This document shows, in pieces, positions 51,722 to 63,733 of a stretch of DNA of 64,000 nucleotides (position 1 is its first letter; each line of letters starts with the position of its first letter). The position numbers and the translations under genes were made by a program. A model generated the notes under the pieces. It had not been told where the DNA came from. It made no database searches and saw nothing but the letters and a program-made list of their open reading frames with translations. This DNA comes from Microcebus murinus. Lineage: Eukaryota > Chordata > Mammalia > Primates > Cheirogaleidae. Location of the stretch: the NCBI RefSeq assembly GCF_040939455.1, contig NC_134106.1, positions 72,084,001 to 72,148,000 on the forward strand, written 5' to 3'.

Positions 51722-53439
51722 CAGTGAAAAAGAACCTGCAGTTATAACAAAAGAAGTTTGACACTATATTACATTTCTTCAACCTCTTTTTATAATCTTA
51801 GCTTTAATTTTTAATGCATATGACCAGAAAATAAGGTGTTAAAGAAGTTTACTTATCCACCTCAGTGGTTTAAACTGGAAAATCAGAATGGTTAGGGAGC
51901 TCAGAAAATTTCAGGAAATCATCTAATACATTGCTCATTCATGCTTATTTTCCAAACATAGTAAATAAGTTATAGAGCTTGAATATAGAGAGTTCGAATG
52001 TAAAGGTGTTCTGTTTTTCTTACCTGCGTAGTGGAGACCATAGTAAGCCTTAAGGAAATAAAGAGATGCAGAGGGCATCTTTGTAAATCTTTGTAATAAA
52101 CCCAGAGGAAATTGTTTAAATATCAGTCTCTTAAGATTTTCTAGGTGATCAACATTTATTTTTCGTATGTATGAAAGAATTCAAGATATTCTTTTGTTTG
52201 ATCTGAGCAGATACTATCTTGGTGGTAGCTATTAAAATTCTGACTTTGTATATACCACCAAATAAAATTGTCTATTTTAACATGGTCTGTGCTTTGAGCT
52301 CACCAGTGTGTCTTCCAAAGTTGTTTTCTTTTCTTTTTCTAAGGAATAGATACCTGATAAATTTGTTGAGAGTTGATGCGATTGGGGAATAATTATTAAG
52401 TGAGTAAGTAGAAACCTGAAGGTTGTATTTGGATTTAATGAATTTGATAAATTAGGGAAAGATCTTTCTTAATTTTAGTCTCAGTGATTCTTTGCTTATA
52501 GTGTCCAGTTAGATATTTAGAGAGTTATAGGCAGAATCCTGAGTTTGTAATAAATTTTGTCATATTCAGAGATCCACTCCTTTTATTAATTCGAATGGCC
52601 CTTTGGGGAGTAGAATATGGAAGAGTATAACATCAAACACCTGCTGGGCCTCTGCTCTAGTCCAGAAGGAGAACACAAAGTAGCACTACTTCTGATGATC
52701 TAGTTTCACTTCCAGTGTTCTAGTGGTCATAGCATAAAGATATAACTTGCCTAAAAGTATTGATGAACTGATAAAGTTAACTCTCAACAGGCAGAATCTG
52801 ATAAGCAGAAATTAAACACAAGACCTCATATAAACAACTGTAGTTCTTCTGTGCTAGGGAACAGTCTATTCAGTATGTGTGTGGATGTTATTGCTTCAGT
52901 GTCTAGATAGTTTGTATTATTTCCATTCTTCAGGTTTAGTACTTGGCCCCCCCAAAAAAAAGGTCTGTAAAAAGAAAATGAATAAAAATTAAGAGTGACA
53001 GTAGTTTTGGTTTTTTTGTTTGTGATTTATCTAAGTGATACAAATCTTTATGTATTCAGTTTTAGGCTATTGGCTTGATACCTAAAAATAAGGTAGATAG
53101 CTCTTTCTAAGGAAGAAAGATGTGTTTAATTTTGGAGAGTAGCACTCCTACATCGTGATTATAAATAGTAGGCTATTTGCAGTTGCTATTGCAGGTTACT
53201 TATTACCTGTTCTTGTATGTCCTATCAAATGATCCCATATTGGTTGAATTGTATTTAACCAATGGTTGACTAGGATTGCAATTTTAGTTAAATCTAAATG
53301 ATCTTGTCTAATTAAGTTTATATGCTTTTACAAAGAGATGCAAGACATTTATTAGGAAATAATGCCTGTGAAAGATAAAGGGAGCGGAAGTGGAATCGGG
53401 CAGGGAAAAAGCTTTCAGACCACAATGTAGATGTGCTTC

Positions 53440-54780
53440 TCATTCACCCTTGATGTTTCAGGTTTCCTTCTGATACTGTTTTCTTCTTTCTGAAGGACTT
53501 ATTTTAGCAATTCTTTTAGAGCATGTCTGCCGATAGCAAATTTAGTTTTTTTCCATCTGAAAATGTCTTTATTTTGTCTTCATACTTGAAGGATGTTTTC
53601 AATGAATATATAGAATTCTAGGATAATAGTTCTTTTCTTTCAATACTTGAAAAATATCATGCCACTTCTTTTGGCCTCCATGATTTTTGTTGAGAAATTT
53701 GCATTCAGATCATGGCTCCCCTATAAGTAACAAATCACTTTTCTCTGGCTGCTGCGAGATTTTTTTCATCGTTATTTATTTTTAGCAGTTTGATGCTGAG
53801 GTGTCTGGGTAGGGTGAATTTCTTTTGAGGTTATTCATTTTGGAGTTTGCTAAATCTTAGGTTTATGTCTTTTGCCAAACTGGAAAAATACTCTTGAACA
53901 ATTTTTTTTCTATACCACATTCTTTCTCTTTTCCTGTTATTCTGATGACACAAATGTGTGAAATCTTTTGTTAATTTCCCACTGTAACCCCAAACTCCTG
54001 GGCTCAAGTGATCCTCCTGCCTCAGCCTCCGGAGTAGCTGGAACTATAGGCATGCCAATACGTCCAGCTAATTTTTTCTATTTTTAGTGGAGACAGGGCC
54101 TCACTCTTGTTAAGGCTGGTCTCAAACTCCTGAGCTCAAGTAGTCCCCTCACCTCTGCCTCCTAGAGTGCTAGGATTACAATAATTGCTCTGAAGTCTTT
54201 AATGATTCCAACACCTGTTATCTTGGCATTGGTGTCTGTTCATCATCTTTCCCATTGGAGGTTTGATTTTCTTGGTTCTTTGTATGCCAAATAATTTTGT
54301 GGTATATCCTGGACATTTTAAATGTTATGTTACAGTATTCTGGGTTTTATTTAAATTCTGTGGAGAGTGTTGATATTTTTGTTTTAGCAGGCAGTCAGTC
54401 TGATTGGGTTCCGATCACAGATTCTAACCAGTCTTCTCTGGGTTGTAGTTTCAAGGTGAGCTTTGGTTGTAAAGCCATTACAGCTATTCAGATTTGCCCT
54501 ATGTGTATACCACCCAGTAGCCAATCTGGGGCCCAGGAACTAGGTTTATCCTCTAGTTCAGTTTTCAAAGTCTGTCGTATACCATTTAGAGTCAAGTCCT
54601 CTGTGTATGCTGTAGCTCAAGGCCAAGCCCAGGAGTACATAAACTGCTTGGCCATTCCTCCACCAACTCCGACCTCAGTACTGCAATTGTTGGGATTTGC
54701 TATGGATCATTTCTATGTTAATGGCATGTGTGTTTTTTCTTCTTTCCCCAACCTTGTCCCCCCACATTATAGACAAGGCT
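53440..54780 (-). mobile_element. Ancient L1M 5' region, antisense, with nested Alu
   Basis: It shares order and wording with 9,300-10,700 (for example TTTAGCAGTTTGATGCTGAG and the TTTTAGCAGGCAGT stretch) and is interrupted by an Alu fragment. The 179-codon open frame starting at 54,297 lies within this block and is not a gene. Confidence 0.7.
53978..54181 (-). mobile_element. Alu fragment, both ends missing
   Basis: CACTGTAACCCCAAACTCCT through GAGTGCTAGGATTACA is recognisable, with no T-run and no terminal GGCC end. Confidence 0.8.
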
Positions 54781-55156
54781 GCATTGAGCATGCCTTCACA
54801 GGTCATTACTGCATACCTGTGAAAATATTGCTATAGTATAATGCTTGGAAATCATATAATGCTTGGAAATCAAAGTATTCACTTGATTTCATTTTATTCA
54901 CAAGAAGTCATTGTTAAATCTATATATCTCTAAAAATATCCCTATTTACTCTTCTAGCAATAATTTATGAGAATGACAAGTTTCATTTTAGAAAGGAACA
55001 ATGGAAAAATTCCTTTCTGTGATAGGCTGTAGATAAATTGGAATTGAGTACTCATAGGAACTATCTCAGATTAAAAAGAAGACCATTGTTTTTCTCTTAG
55101 GTGATGTGAAAATCATCTAGTCCTGATTTTGTTTCTCTCCCTTCCCTCCCCCCCAG

Positions 55157-55291
55157 AATTTTGATTCTGACATCAGCAGTGTGGGAATAGATGGCTGCTG
55201 GCAAGCAGACAGCCAAAGGCTTCTAAATGAGGTGATGGTGGAACACTTCTTCCGACAAGGAATGCTGGATGTAGCTGAGGAGCTCTGCCAG
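55157..55291 (+). CDS. RMND5A: RMND5A coding exon 3 (codons 96-140), LisH motif
   Basis: This 135-base exon is exactly 45 codons and runs from [10 protein letters not shown] to EELCQ. It follows a C-rich acceptor (CCCTCCCCCCCAG) and ends at CAG|gtaaca. Residues from about 114 onward, including [20 protein letters not shown], form the LisH dimerisation motif, whose last residues come from exon 4. In CTLH-complex proteins LisH and CTLH mediate subunit pairing (established for the family). Because the exon is a whole number of codons, skipping it would keep the frame while removing most of LisH. The frame is intact. Confidence 0.95.
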
Positions 55292-56722
55292 GTAACAGTG
55301 TGCCAACTGGGAGGGTATGTATGAAAAAACCAGGGGAACTCCTTGGAGTTTGCATTATTTGCAGAGTAAGGTTTTGAGTTTTCTGCTAGCTATAGATAGA
55401 TTTTAAATATTTTAATTATTAGTGATGACTGCATTTTTTATTAGGAATTTTTTTTTAAGTAGTGAAAATTATAGTCCTAGAACTTGTTATCTGAATTGTT
55501 CTTTCCTTGTTCCTGGTGCAGAAGGTTGGTCCCAGATCATGAATCAAGGAGATCAGAAGAGGCAGTACTTTTCTTCATTTCCCCTTTTGATAGGGAAGTT
55601 TAGTATAGCAGAGAGACGAGGAAAAGGACAAAACATTAATGTTTGTTCTTCTGATCTAGAATTTTATCAGTGAATTTCAGACTAAAATTTACTTCATGAG
55701 CAGCGTTTTGTCTTTTATTTCTATTAGACATGAGCTTAGAGATCTTAGAACAGTTTGCCAAAACCATGAAGTCATTATAGGAGCAGCTGCCATGTATTCA
55801 GTGTTTACTACAAGCCAAGGCCCTGCCTTTATTCCTTGTAGCAACCCTGTGAAGTAGAAACTGTCATTCCCATTCTACAGATGAGAAATCTGAGATCTGG
55901 AGAAGTAAGTAACTTGCTCAAGGCCATACAGATTCTGCATGAAAGAACTGGGATTCAGTCCCCATATTCTTTTCTAAGCCACTATGTACAATTGCATTTT
56001 TGTTTGGAGAAATGAAAGACTAAAAGGATTAAATAATTCAAAAACAGTCTAAACCGAACATCTAATCTAAGCCTTTTTATTTTTAATAGATAACAGATTC
56101 CAGATTCTATTTTTAACAGATCAAATAAATGATAACTCAGATCTTTCTCTGTATCTTACAGGGATTTTATGTGTGTCTCTGTACAAATTTCCTAAATTGT
56201 GTCATTGAGGATTAAGTTTGTTTTTAAGTAACAAAGACCCCAAGTAACAGAGGCTTAAACAAAAATGAAGTTTACTTTTTCTCACACAGAAATAGGTAGT
56301 GAGACATCCACAGCATGTATGGTTCGGTTCCATTAAGCTCTCAGAGACCTACACTCCTTGTAGCTCTACTGTCCTGGACCACGAGCATGGCAGCCAAAGG
56401 TGCAACCATACCTTTGTATCCCAGGAAGAAACAAAGAGTGCATGCTTTTATTTCACTGGGCAGAACTTATATCTCGCAAAGCTATACCCAGCTTTATTTT
56501 CCATATGGTCATGTACCCTGCTGAAATTTGGAGGTTCTACTGTGGAAAGGGGGGGGGAAGAATGATACTAGGGGAAGTCATTAATCTCTGCCATAGCAAT
56601 ACATGTTAAAAGGGAATTATTTTTAATGGTTTGCCCCATATTTTATAATCTAGCAAAATGCTTTTACCACAATCTCTTTATTCTGGTTACCACTAACAAA
56701 AGTTCTTTCTGTTTTTTTTCAG
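55292..56722 (+). other. RMND5A: RMND5A intron 3
   Basis: This short 1,431-base intron runs between CAG|gtaaca and TTTTTTTTCAG. It contains a MIR (about 55,790-55,985) and a degraded ancient repeat-like stretch around 56,225-56,600 of undetermined family. No other gene is seen. Confidence 0.9.
55790..55985 (+). repeat. MIR SINE in intron 3
   Basis: GTTTACTACAAGCCAAGG, CATTCTACAGATGAGAAATC and ACTTGCTCAAGGCCATACAG follow MIR order. Confidence 0.85.
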
Positions 56723-56823
56723 GAATCTGGTCTTTCTGTAGACCCAAGTCAGAAAGAACCATTTGTGGAGTTAAATCGAATACTAGAAGCATTAAAAGTC
56801 AGAGTTCTAAGACCTGCTCTGGA
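56723..56823 (+). CDS. RMND5A: RMND5A coding exon 4 (codons 141-174, partial), end of LisH and start of CTLH
   Basis: This 101-base exon encodes [10 protein letters not shown] through RVLRPAL plus the first two bases of a glutamate codon. It lies between TTTTTTTTCAG and the donor GA|gtgagt. The first residues finish LisH, and the segment from [12 protein letters not shown] begins the CTLH domain (C-terminal to LisH). Intron 3 before it is short (1,431 bp). I could not find exon 5, whose protein should begin near WAVSNRE, anywhere from 56,824 to 64,000, so the remaining exons lie beyond the window. The coding total here is 521 bases, about 44% of a 391-residue protein. Confidence 0.94.
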
Positions 56824-56910
56824 GTGAGTTACTGAGTTTGTTTTCTTCTGAATACTTGGAGAGAACTCTCTGTAAGAAAACTTAATTAGAAAACACATTA
56901 GAGATTTTTA

Positions 56911-57200
56911 ATTTTCTTTTTTTTTTGGGAGATAGTCTCTCTCCATCGCTGCAGCTAGAGTACAGTGGTGTCATCGTGGCTCACAGCAACCTCAAACTCC
57001 TGGGCTCAAGGGATCCTCCTGCCTCAGCCTCACGAGTAGCTAGGACTACAGGCATATGCCACTGTGCCCAGCTAATTTTTTATTTTTTTTGTAGAGGTGG
57101 GATCTTACTCTTGCTCAGGCTGATCTTGAACTCCTGAGCCCAAGTAATCCTCCCACTTCCACCTCTGGCTCTTGGAGTGCTAGGATTACAGGCATGAATG
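56911..57200 (-). mobile_element. Alu SINE, older type, with 10-bp target duplication
   Basis: GAGATTTTTA occurs at 56,901-56,910 and 57,201-57,210. The arms are joined by a short centre without the lemur insertion. Confidence 0.88.
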
Positions 57201-57653
57201 GAGATTTTTAGATATATTTATCTCACCTGGGGTAGACTTCAAAGAAATCAAAGAATTATTATTTCTTTTAACCAAGTAAAATAGGGGAGGTGCAATAAGA
57301 GAAAATGGTTAGAGCTTATTCAATAACCAGTTGGTCTGAATTCCAATGAGAGAAAAGGGTTTCCTGGATCCAGGCTATATCACCACTTTGTGTGGACTAA
57401 CATTATAACTGAAGCACTATTGTTCAGGGCGTGCTGTTGATATTTGAGCTTCCATAATGTGCTGCAATCTGTGCTTGCATTCTAAGAAATAATTTAATTG
57501 GTTATTGGAACTAAGTGGTATACTGCATGAAAAGAGCAAATCTTTTTATAAAGTCATTCTATTCTTAATTACTGTGGATTTTGGTGATTCACTATGAACT
57601 TCTCGTTGATAGGAATTATCTGAAGTGACTAAGTAAGCTGTACTATCCTAGAG

Positions 57654-57849
57654 CAGGGTCAGCAAGCTTTTTCATAAAGGGCAAAATAGTAAATAGTTTA
57701 GACTTCACAAACCACATAAGATCTCTGTCACATAATCTTCTTTGTTTTATTTTACAAGTCTTAAAAAATGTAAAAACCCATTCTTGGCTATCTGCCATAC
57801 AAAAACAGGCAGCAAGCTTTATTTGGCATGTGCCATAGTTTGCTGAATC
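57654..57849. mobile_element. hAT-type nonautonomous DNA transposon
   Basis: The left end CAGGGTCAGCAAGCTTTTTC and the right end GCCATAGTTTGCTGAATCCTG form terminal inverted repeats. The 8-base flanks TCCTAGAG and TCCTAAAA are a decayed hAT target duplication. Confidence 0.75.
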
Positions 57850-58373
57850 CTGTCCTAAAATTTTTTAATCTGAGGATTACCAGATATTTGTAATAAATAG
57901 CTCATAAAATAAAGGAAAGAAACAAGATGATAGAAACAATTGATATTGTTGTGAAGTTATACCCTTAGAATCCTGGTATTTTAAAACTGGAAAGATTTGA
58001 GATTAGTGTTAACCAGAAAAAAAATAGTTACGAAGTTGACTTTTAAAAAAATGTACAATTTTTCTTAACTTTTCTTCCACTAACCCATTTAATTCTTCAT
58101 AGCTTAGTTTTCTGTTTATAATCATTTCTCAGTCTTAGAAGATTTTGCATAGTTCTAAAACAGCCCAGATAACCAGGCAGAGAGAGATTCCTATGTAAAT
58201 TTATAAGTTGTAAATCCCTGTATAAATTATAAATATGAGGTAGGTACTGTATATTTAAAAATAGATTTCACTTAAGAACTGTGGGAACCTGTGGCCTTCT
58301 GATTTCAAGATTATTCTTTTTTAAGCACCAAAGGAGGCAAGAAAAGTGTCCTCTTTCTCTGCTATACCACTTT

Positions 58374-58480
58374 TAATAAAAGGATTTGTTCTGTAAAATT
58401 TAGATTCAGTCAAGGGCCACACTTAAGGACCTTTAGAAGGCCACATGTGGCATTCAGGCCACAGGTTCCCTACCCTTGGA
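58374..58480. mobile_element. Palindromic DNA transposon (MITE), copy 2, half element
   Basis: AAAAGGATTTGTTCTGTAAA, GATTCAGTCAAGGGCCACAC and GGCCACAGGTTCCCTACCC match the right half of the copy at 28,838-29,020. Confidence 0.7.
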
Positions 58481-59124
58481 AGCAGATATTAGATTTTGAC
58501 ACACCTGGGAGATAAATTCAACCAAATCATCTAATACCTCTTAAAGTCTGTCAACAACTGTTCTATAAAGAGAGTAAGGGATACCTTCTGAACCTGGTTC
58601 ATAAAAATAAATAAATAAATGGTTTTTAAAAAAAGAATAAGGGAGCCTAAATATAAAAATGTAATGGTTTTCTCAGTTTTATAGTGATTAAGAAATAATA
58701 TTTGGGTTGTTATTCAAGGTAATAATTCATTTATCCATGCATTTCTTAGTTTCATTTCATCAGACTTTAATTAAGTACTTACAATGATACTTAGTATTTG
58801 CTGCCTCAGCTTTCATAGTGCTCAAGACTTTTCCTTTTGGAATTAAGAAAATTCTTAAGACCCTTTTAACTTTGTGCTTTTTCTGTAAGGTATAAGTGTC
58901 TTACTGATAACCATATCATATTATCAATTATTTCTGTAAATGTTTCCTATTACTTGTAGCCTTTAGACAATCTCTGTTAGGTGAAGCGTGGACTCTATTC
59001 CATGCAGCTGGTGGTAACAGTGGGGATTACTTATGCAGTAAAGTTTTCTCTTTTGACTTTTCTGGAAATATTGCTGTATTAAGTATCAGGATGGGGGAAT
59101 GAAGTGGTAATTATACTTAAGTCT

Positions 59125-59250
59125 TCTTGAGTGCTTATTATGTGCCTGGCATCATTCTAAGTATTTTATGGGTCTTAACCTTATTCAAGCCTCATAATAA
59201 CCCCATGAGGTAGGTACTCATTTTTCAGGGGAGGCATTGAAGCCTGACAG
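59125..59250 (+). repeat. MIR SINE
   Basis: GAGTGCTTATTATGTGCCTG, CATCATTCTAAGTATTTTAT and ATAACCCCATGAGGTAGG are the MIR core. Confidence 0.88.
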
Positions 59251-60959
59251 ATATGCTGTGAAAAAAGAATGTTGAGTCAGAAGATTGTATGAAAAATGCT
59301 TCCCATAATATTTCCCTAATATTCTCATCTAAGAGATTAATTTATTAAATGTGCCATCAGTAATGAAACCCATTTAACTTTGTATAACCCAGTGTTTCTT
59401 GTGTATATTTGACCAAAGAATCCTTGTTCTTCCTCCAAATAACACCTATTAAAACCCACAAAATTGGAATTCTACAAAACATAAGTTTGGAAAATGATGG
59501 TTTTATAGAAATGGGCATTGCAACAACTCAAACGTTTCTAATTCTTGCTTGTTACCGGTGGATGCAGAGCAAAAATTTACTAAGCATCTTTTATGAGCTA
59601 GGTTTAGAAAATTCACTTTATTCAACTTATAGCAAAAGATAAAAGATATGGGACACCAATTTGGGTGATTCTGGTTCAGTTACAAGGGAAAAATAACTGC
59701 CAGTTGTATAGCATCTCATTTTTCTCTGGTGGGAAGAAGCATCATGGGCAAAGAGGAAGGTGAAGGATCGCAGTAATTCCCCCAGGGTGCCTAGGCAAGC
59801 AAGGAGGCATAGGCCAACCAAAAACATTGAGATGGATAGAGGCCATGGAAGACCTACATGAGAAGGAAGGTTGGAGAATATTAGTTATTTAGTTGCAACA
59901 ATGGAAAGAAGGTGGAAAAGAATGGTGATATTGCTGTGAGAAGTGGCAGAACAGCAACTGATTATGTACACAGACCTGGTTAGAACCCTGCCTATTCCTG
60001 TATTCATGCCCTTGTATTTCTGAGTTTTTACAGATTTTCCTCCTCATTCAGATTGCTTTATCTGCTTTTTGAGTTCTTCCTGGCACCTAGAACAGCATTT
60101 ACTTCAGAGACATTCACTAAATAATGGAATAATTTAAAGAGAATTTTGAACAAACATGTCACCCTCCTTCACATGTCAGATAGAAGGAAAGCCAAAAATA
60201 ATTAGCATCAACAAGAGAATAACAGTAACTTAATACAAAGAGATGGAGAAATATTAGAAAAAGAAACAGTCCTTGTAGCTATGCCAGTTATTGACATTTT
60301 GAAAGAAAAGTGCTATCGTTAAGGGAAGCCAATTGGTTGCTTTCCCAAAGGTATCTCAAAGAGTCATACTAACCTTGGTGGATTTGCCACAGTCTAGGAT
60401 CTGACTTTCAGGCAGGCAGATGGGGAACCTGTTTTTGTTTTTAACACTAAGAACAGGCCTGGGCTTTTAAAAACTACAAAAACCTGAATTGCTAAATTAC
60501 ATGTATAGCTTGGATTACTAGTGGCTCTGAAACTAGACCATGCTAGGCAGATCCATGTGGAAGGCACATGAACTTGCTGAGCATGGAGTTGGAACAAGAG
60601 GAGATTGTTCTAGAAAATAATGTTCTCAGACTGAAATATCATGATTCCATTATCTCCCAACTAGAGATGGTGTTGTAAAGCTGTTGGGGAGTTCAAAGTT
60701 CATTGGCTGACTCCTTTTCTCTAAATAGTCTTTGGATTGCCTTGGTCAGTCCTTTCTTAGGCTTCCATTACTGAGCAGACTGCTTAAAAAAAAAAAATTA
60801 ACACTGTTAAAACATTATTTTATATGAAACCTTCACATTTGAGTTTTGAGTCAGCATTGATTATCCTAATAGGTAATACATGGACAAAGTAAGAAATCAA
60901 AAGTTACAACAAAATCAAAATGCAGTGAAAAGTAAATCTTCTCCCCACCCTTGGCCCTC

Positions 60960-61890
60960 AGTCACCCAGTTTCTCGTCATACAGACAGTTACTACTCACC
61001 CTTTTCTCCATCCTTCCAGAGATATTCCATACATTTACAAAGTTATGTGTACGGTAGTCTCTGCTTATCTGTTGGAGATACGTTTCAAGACCTCCAGTGG
61101 ATGCCTGAAACTGCTTATAGTACCAAACCCTATATATGTTGTTTTTTCCTATATGTACACACCTATGGTATACCTAATTTATAAATTAGGCACAGTAAAA
61201 AATTCACAACAGTAATAGAACAATTATAACAATATACTGTAATAAAAGTTAAGTGAATATATATAGTCTTTCACAAAATATCTTCTTGTACTGTACTTAC
61301 CTATTTTGGGATCATGGCTGACAACAGGTAACTATAACTGGAAAGTGAATCCACGGATAAGGGGAGACTACTATATTATGTGTATGTCCGTTTTTGTGCC
61401 CAAATGATTGCATACTATACACTGTTCTGCATCTTACTTTTTTTCACTTGAAAAATTTTGAAGTATTCACCTATATACAGAACTATCTTGTTGTTTAGTG
61501 GCTGCTGAGTGTTCTCATTTAGGGATTAGACCTTATTTTTATTGAACCATTTCCTGTTGGTAGACATTTGGTAGTTTCCAATCTTTCACTTTATAAGCCA
61601 TGCAGCAGTGAATATCCATTGCACATTATTTTGAGCATGCCCAACTATATCTGGAGGATATATTCCTAGAATGTTGGGCCAAGGTGCATTTAAAATTTGG
61701 ATTGATCCTACCAAATGTCTATCTTTAACAGGTTGTCCCAAAATCATTCCTATCACAAATAGCAAGGGTCATTCTGTTGCAGCTGATTTTTCCCTCTATT
61801 TTGGTTTTTTTTGATCTTTGCAAGTCTGATAGTTTTGTGTGTAGTGGAGAAAGAATGGCATCTCATATTTTAGTTCGTATTTATCTTCTG
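60960..61890 (-). mobile_element. Old L1, antisense, with nested Tigger-like element
   Basis: The phrases GAGATATTCCATACATTTAC (left) and GCATACTATACACTGTTCTG, GGTAGTTTCCAATCTTTCAC (right) are parts of one antisense L1 3' region, separated by the element at 61,047-61,379. Confidence 0.65.
61047..61379. mobile_element. Tigger/MER44-like nonautonomous DNA transposon
   Basis: The ends GGTAGTCTCTGCTTATC and GATAAGGGGAGACTACTA are inverted copies. Internal phrases such as CCTCCAGTGGATGCCTGAAA and ACAATATACTGTAATAAAAG match this family as I remember it. The flanks on either side share TTATGTGTA. Confidence 0.8.
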
Positions 61891-62707
61891 AGTTGAGCCA
61901 CATCTTTAGATACACTCATACCTTCATTCTGGCAAGGGCTGACAGACAGTCTTTGACTCTGAGGGCAACCTTGAAGCTGAAGGGATCACTTCTGAGATAT
62001 GTGACCATCTTATATAACAAAATCATTTCCACAGGGCTGTGAGAGCGTTTCTCCATTGCCTGTGGGAAACCTTATAACACTTTTTTCAAAGAATTTATAG
62101 TTCTGTTTGCAAAAGCCTCAGTAGAATACCATAAGGAAACAGAAAACAATTGAATGATTATAAGAAAGGAGAGAGGGGTTACAGAATTTTTCATAGAGGA
62201 GAGGAAAAAGGCATTTTCTTGGTTTAGACCACAGAAGGGTTTTAGATCAGACGGGTTGTGAAACATTATTAGGCAGGCTGCTGAAATATGGGAAGACTCC
62301 ATCTCCAAGGCTAGTAATTAGGTGGGAATAAAAGAAACCACAAAGGTTTCTTGGTGGTGTATATTACCTGTGGTCCTAAAAATAAGAAAATGCTTGCCAG
62401 ACTTAAGAGAACTTCTGGTATCAGTGAATAAAATAAGCAGGAAATGATTCTAGAAAATAAAATTGGAGGCAGCAAGCAGATGATAGATCATAGAGCCTTG
62501 ACTGGAAATGAAGGTGACAATGATTCAGCAGTTTCTGGTGTCTGTTTTCGTGCTGTTAGTTGTAGCTTCCTGTAGGTGGACAGTCTTCCTGATTCAGGCA
62601 CTTTTTAATAGTCACATAGAACCACAGAGGAAACAGGGCTCCAATAGATGTGGCAGTGAAGAACAATAAAGGCTTGAACACGTTGGATTATTTTTTAGAG
62701 TTTGACA

Positions 62708-62717
62708 CCCCCCCCCC
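62708..62717. repeat. C-run
   Basis: A homopolymer of about ten C follows TTTGACA. It is a likely site of sequencing length error. Confidence 0.8.
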
Positions 62718-63395
62718 AATATCCTTTTGGTCTTAATTATGAAAAGGCAGAAGAAAAAAGAGTTGATGGATACATTTTTAACTCACTCTGCCAATGCACT
62801 AAGTCTGGCGGAAAGGGTTACCTCTATTACAGACAAGCTAATTAAAAATGGAAAGATGTGTCCATTGGGAAGGATACAGAAAAGAAAGTGGCAAATAGAA
62901 TAGGAAGGCCACAAGAGACAAAATATTAGGGCTGATAACACTATTTTCTGTTGTCTACATTTGTTGCTGGTAAAGTTTATAGAAAGTTCCAAGACTGTGT
63001 ATTCCTCAGGAGAATAGATGTTACCTGAATACATCCTCACAAAGAACCTAAGCCGTATTGGAAATGAGTGGGCAAACTATGACTAGAGAAAATTTTTTTA
63101 AAAAAGGGAAAATTTAAATAAACTGTCTCTGAGATTAAGTATTTAAAAGCATAAGGAGCTAATCTATCCAGGAGGCTGAATACACGTGATGGAAAAGAAG
63201 AGGGAAACCTAAGAGGAAAGACTCTGGAGTTTGTGCTTATACAATGCAGATCTGTTATTGATTAGGTTTATAAAATCTCTTGGTTTTGTGGTAGGAAACT
63301 GGCAGCAAATAAGGCAATGTCACATTCAAGTACTTAAAAATCACTGATCTGTAGAGTTGTGCTGTCCAGTGTGATGACCACTTGTCACCCGTAGC

Positions 63396-63733
63396 TTTTT
63401 TTTTTTTTTTTTTTTTGAGACAGAGTCTTGCTTTGTTGCCCAGGCTGGAGTGACTGCCCTAGTGTCACCCTAACTCACAGCAACCTCAAACTCCTGGGCT
63501 CAAGCAATCCTGCTGCCTCAGCCTCCTGAGTAGCTGGGACTACAGGCATGTGCCACCAGGCTCAGCTGATTTTTTCTATATATATTAGTTGGCCAATTAA
63601 TTTCTTTCTATTTATAGTAGAGACGGGGTCTTGCTCTTGCTCAGGCTGGTTTCAAACTCCTGACCTTGAGCAATCTGCTCGCCTAGGCCTCCCAGAGTGC
63701 TAGGATTACAGGCATGAGCCACTGCGCCCGGCC
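63396..63733 (-). mobile_element. Alu SINE, lemur type
   Basis: It is a two-armed element with the TTAGTTGGCCAATTAATTTC centre. GTAGCTTTT flanks it on both sides, splitting an older repeat that begins GTGCTGTCCAGTGTGATG. Confidence 0.92.

Noticed and set aside
54297..54836. 179-codon plus-strand open frame in intron 2
   Set aside because: It lies in the antisense 5' region of an ancient L1 that resembles 9.3-10.7 kb.
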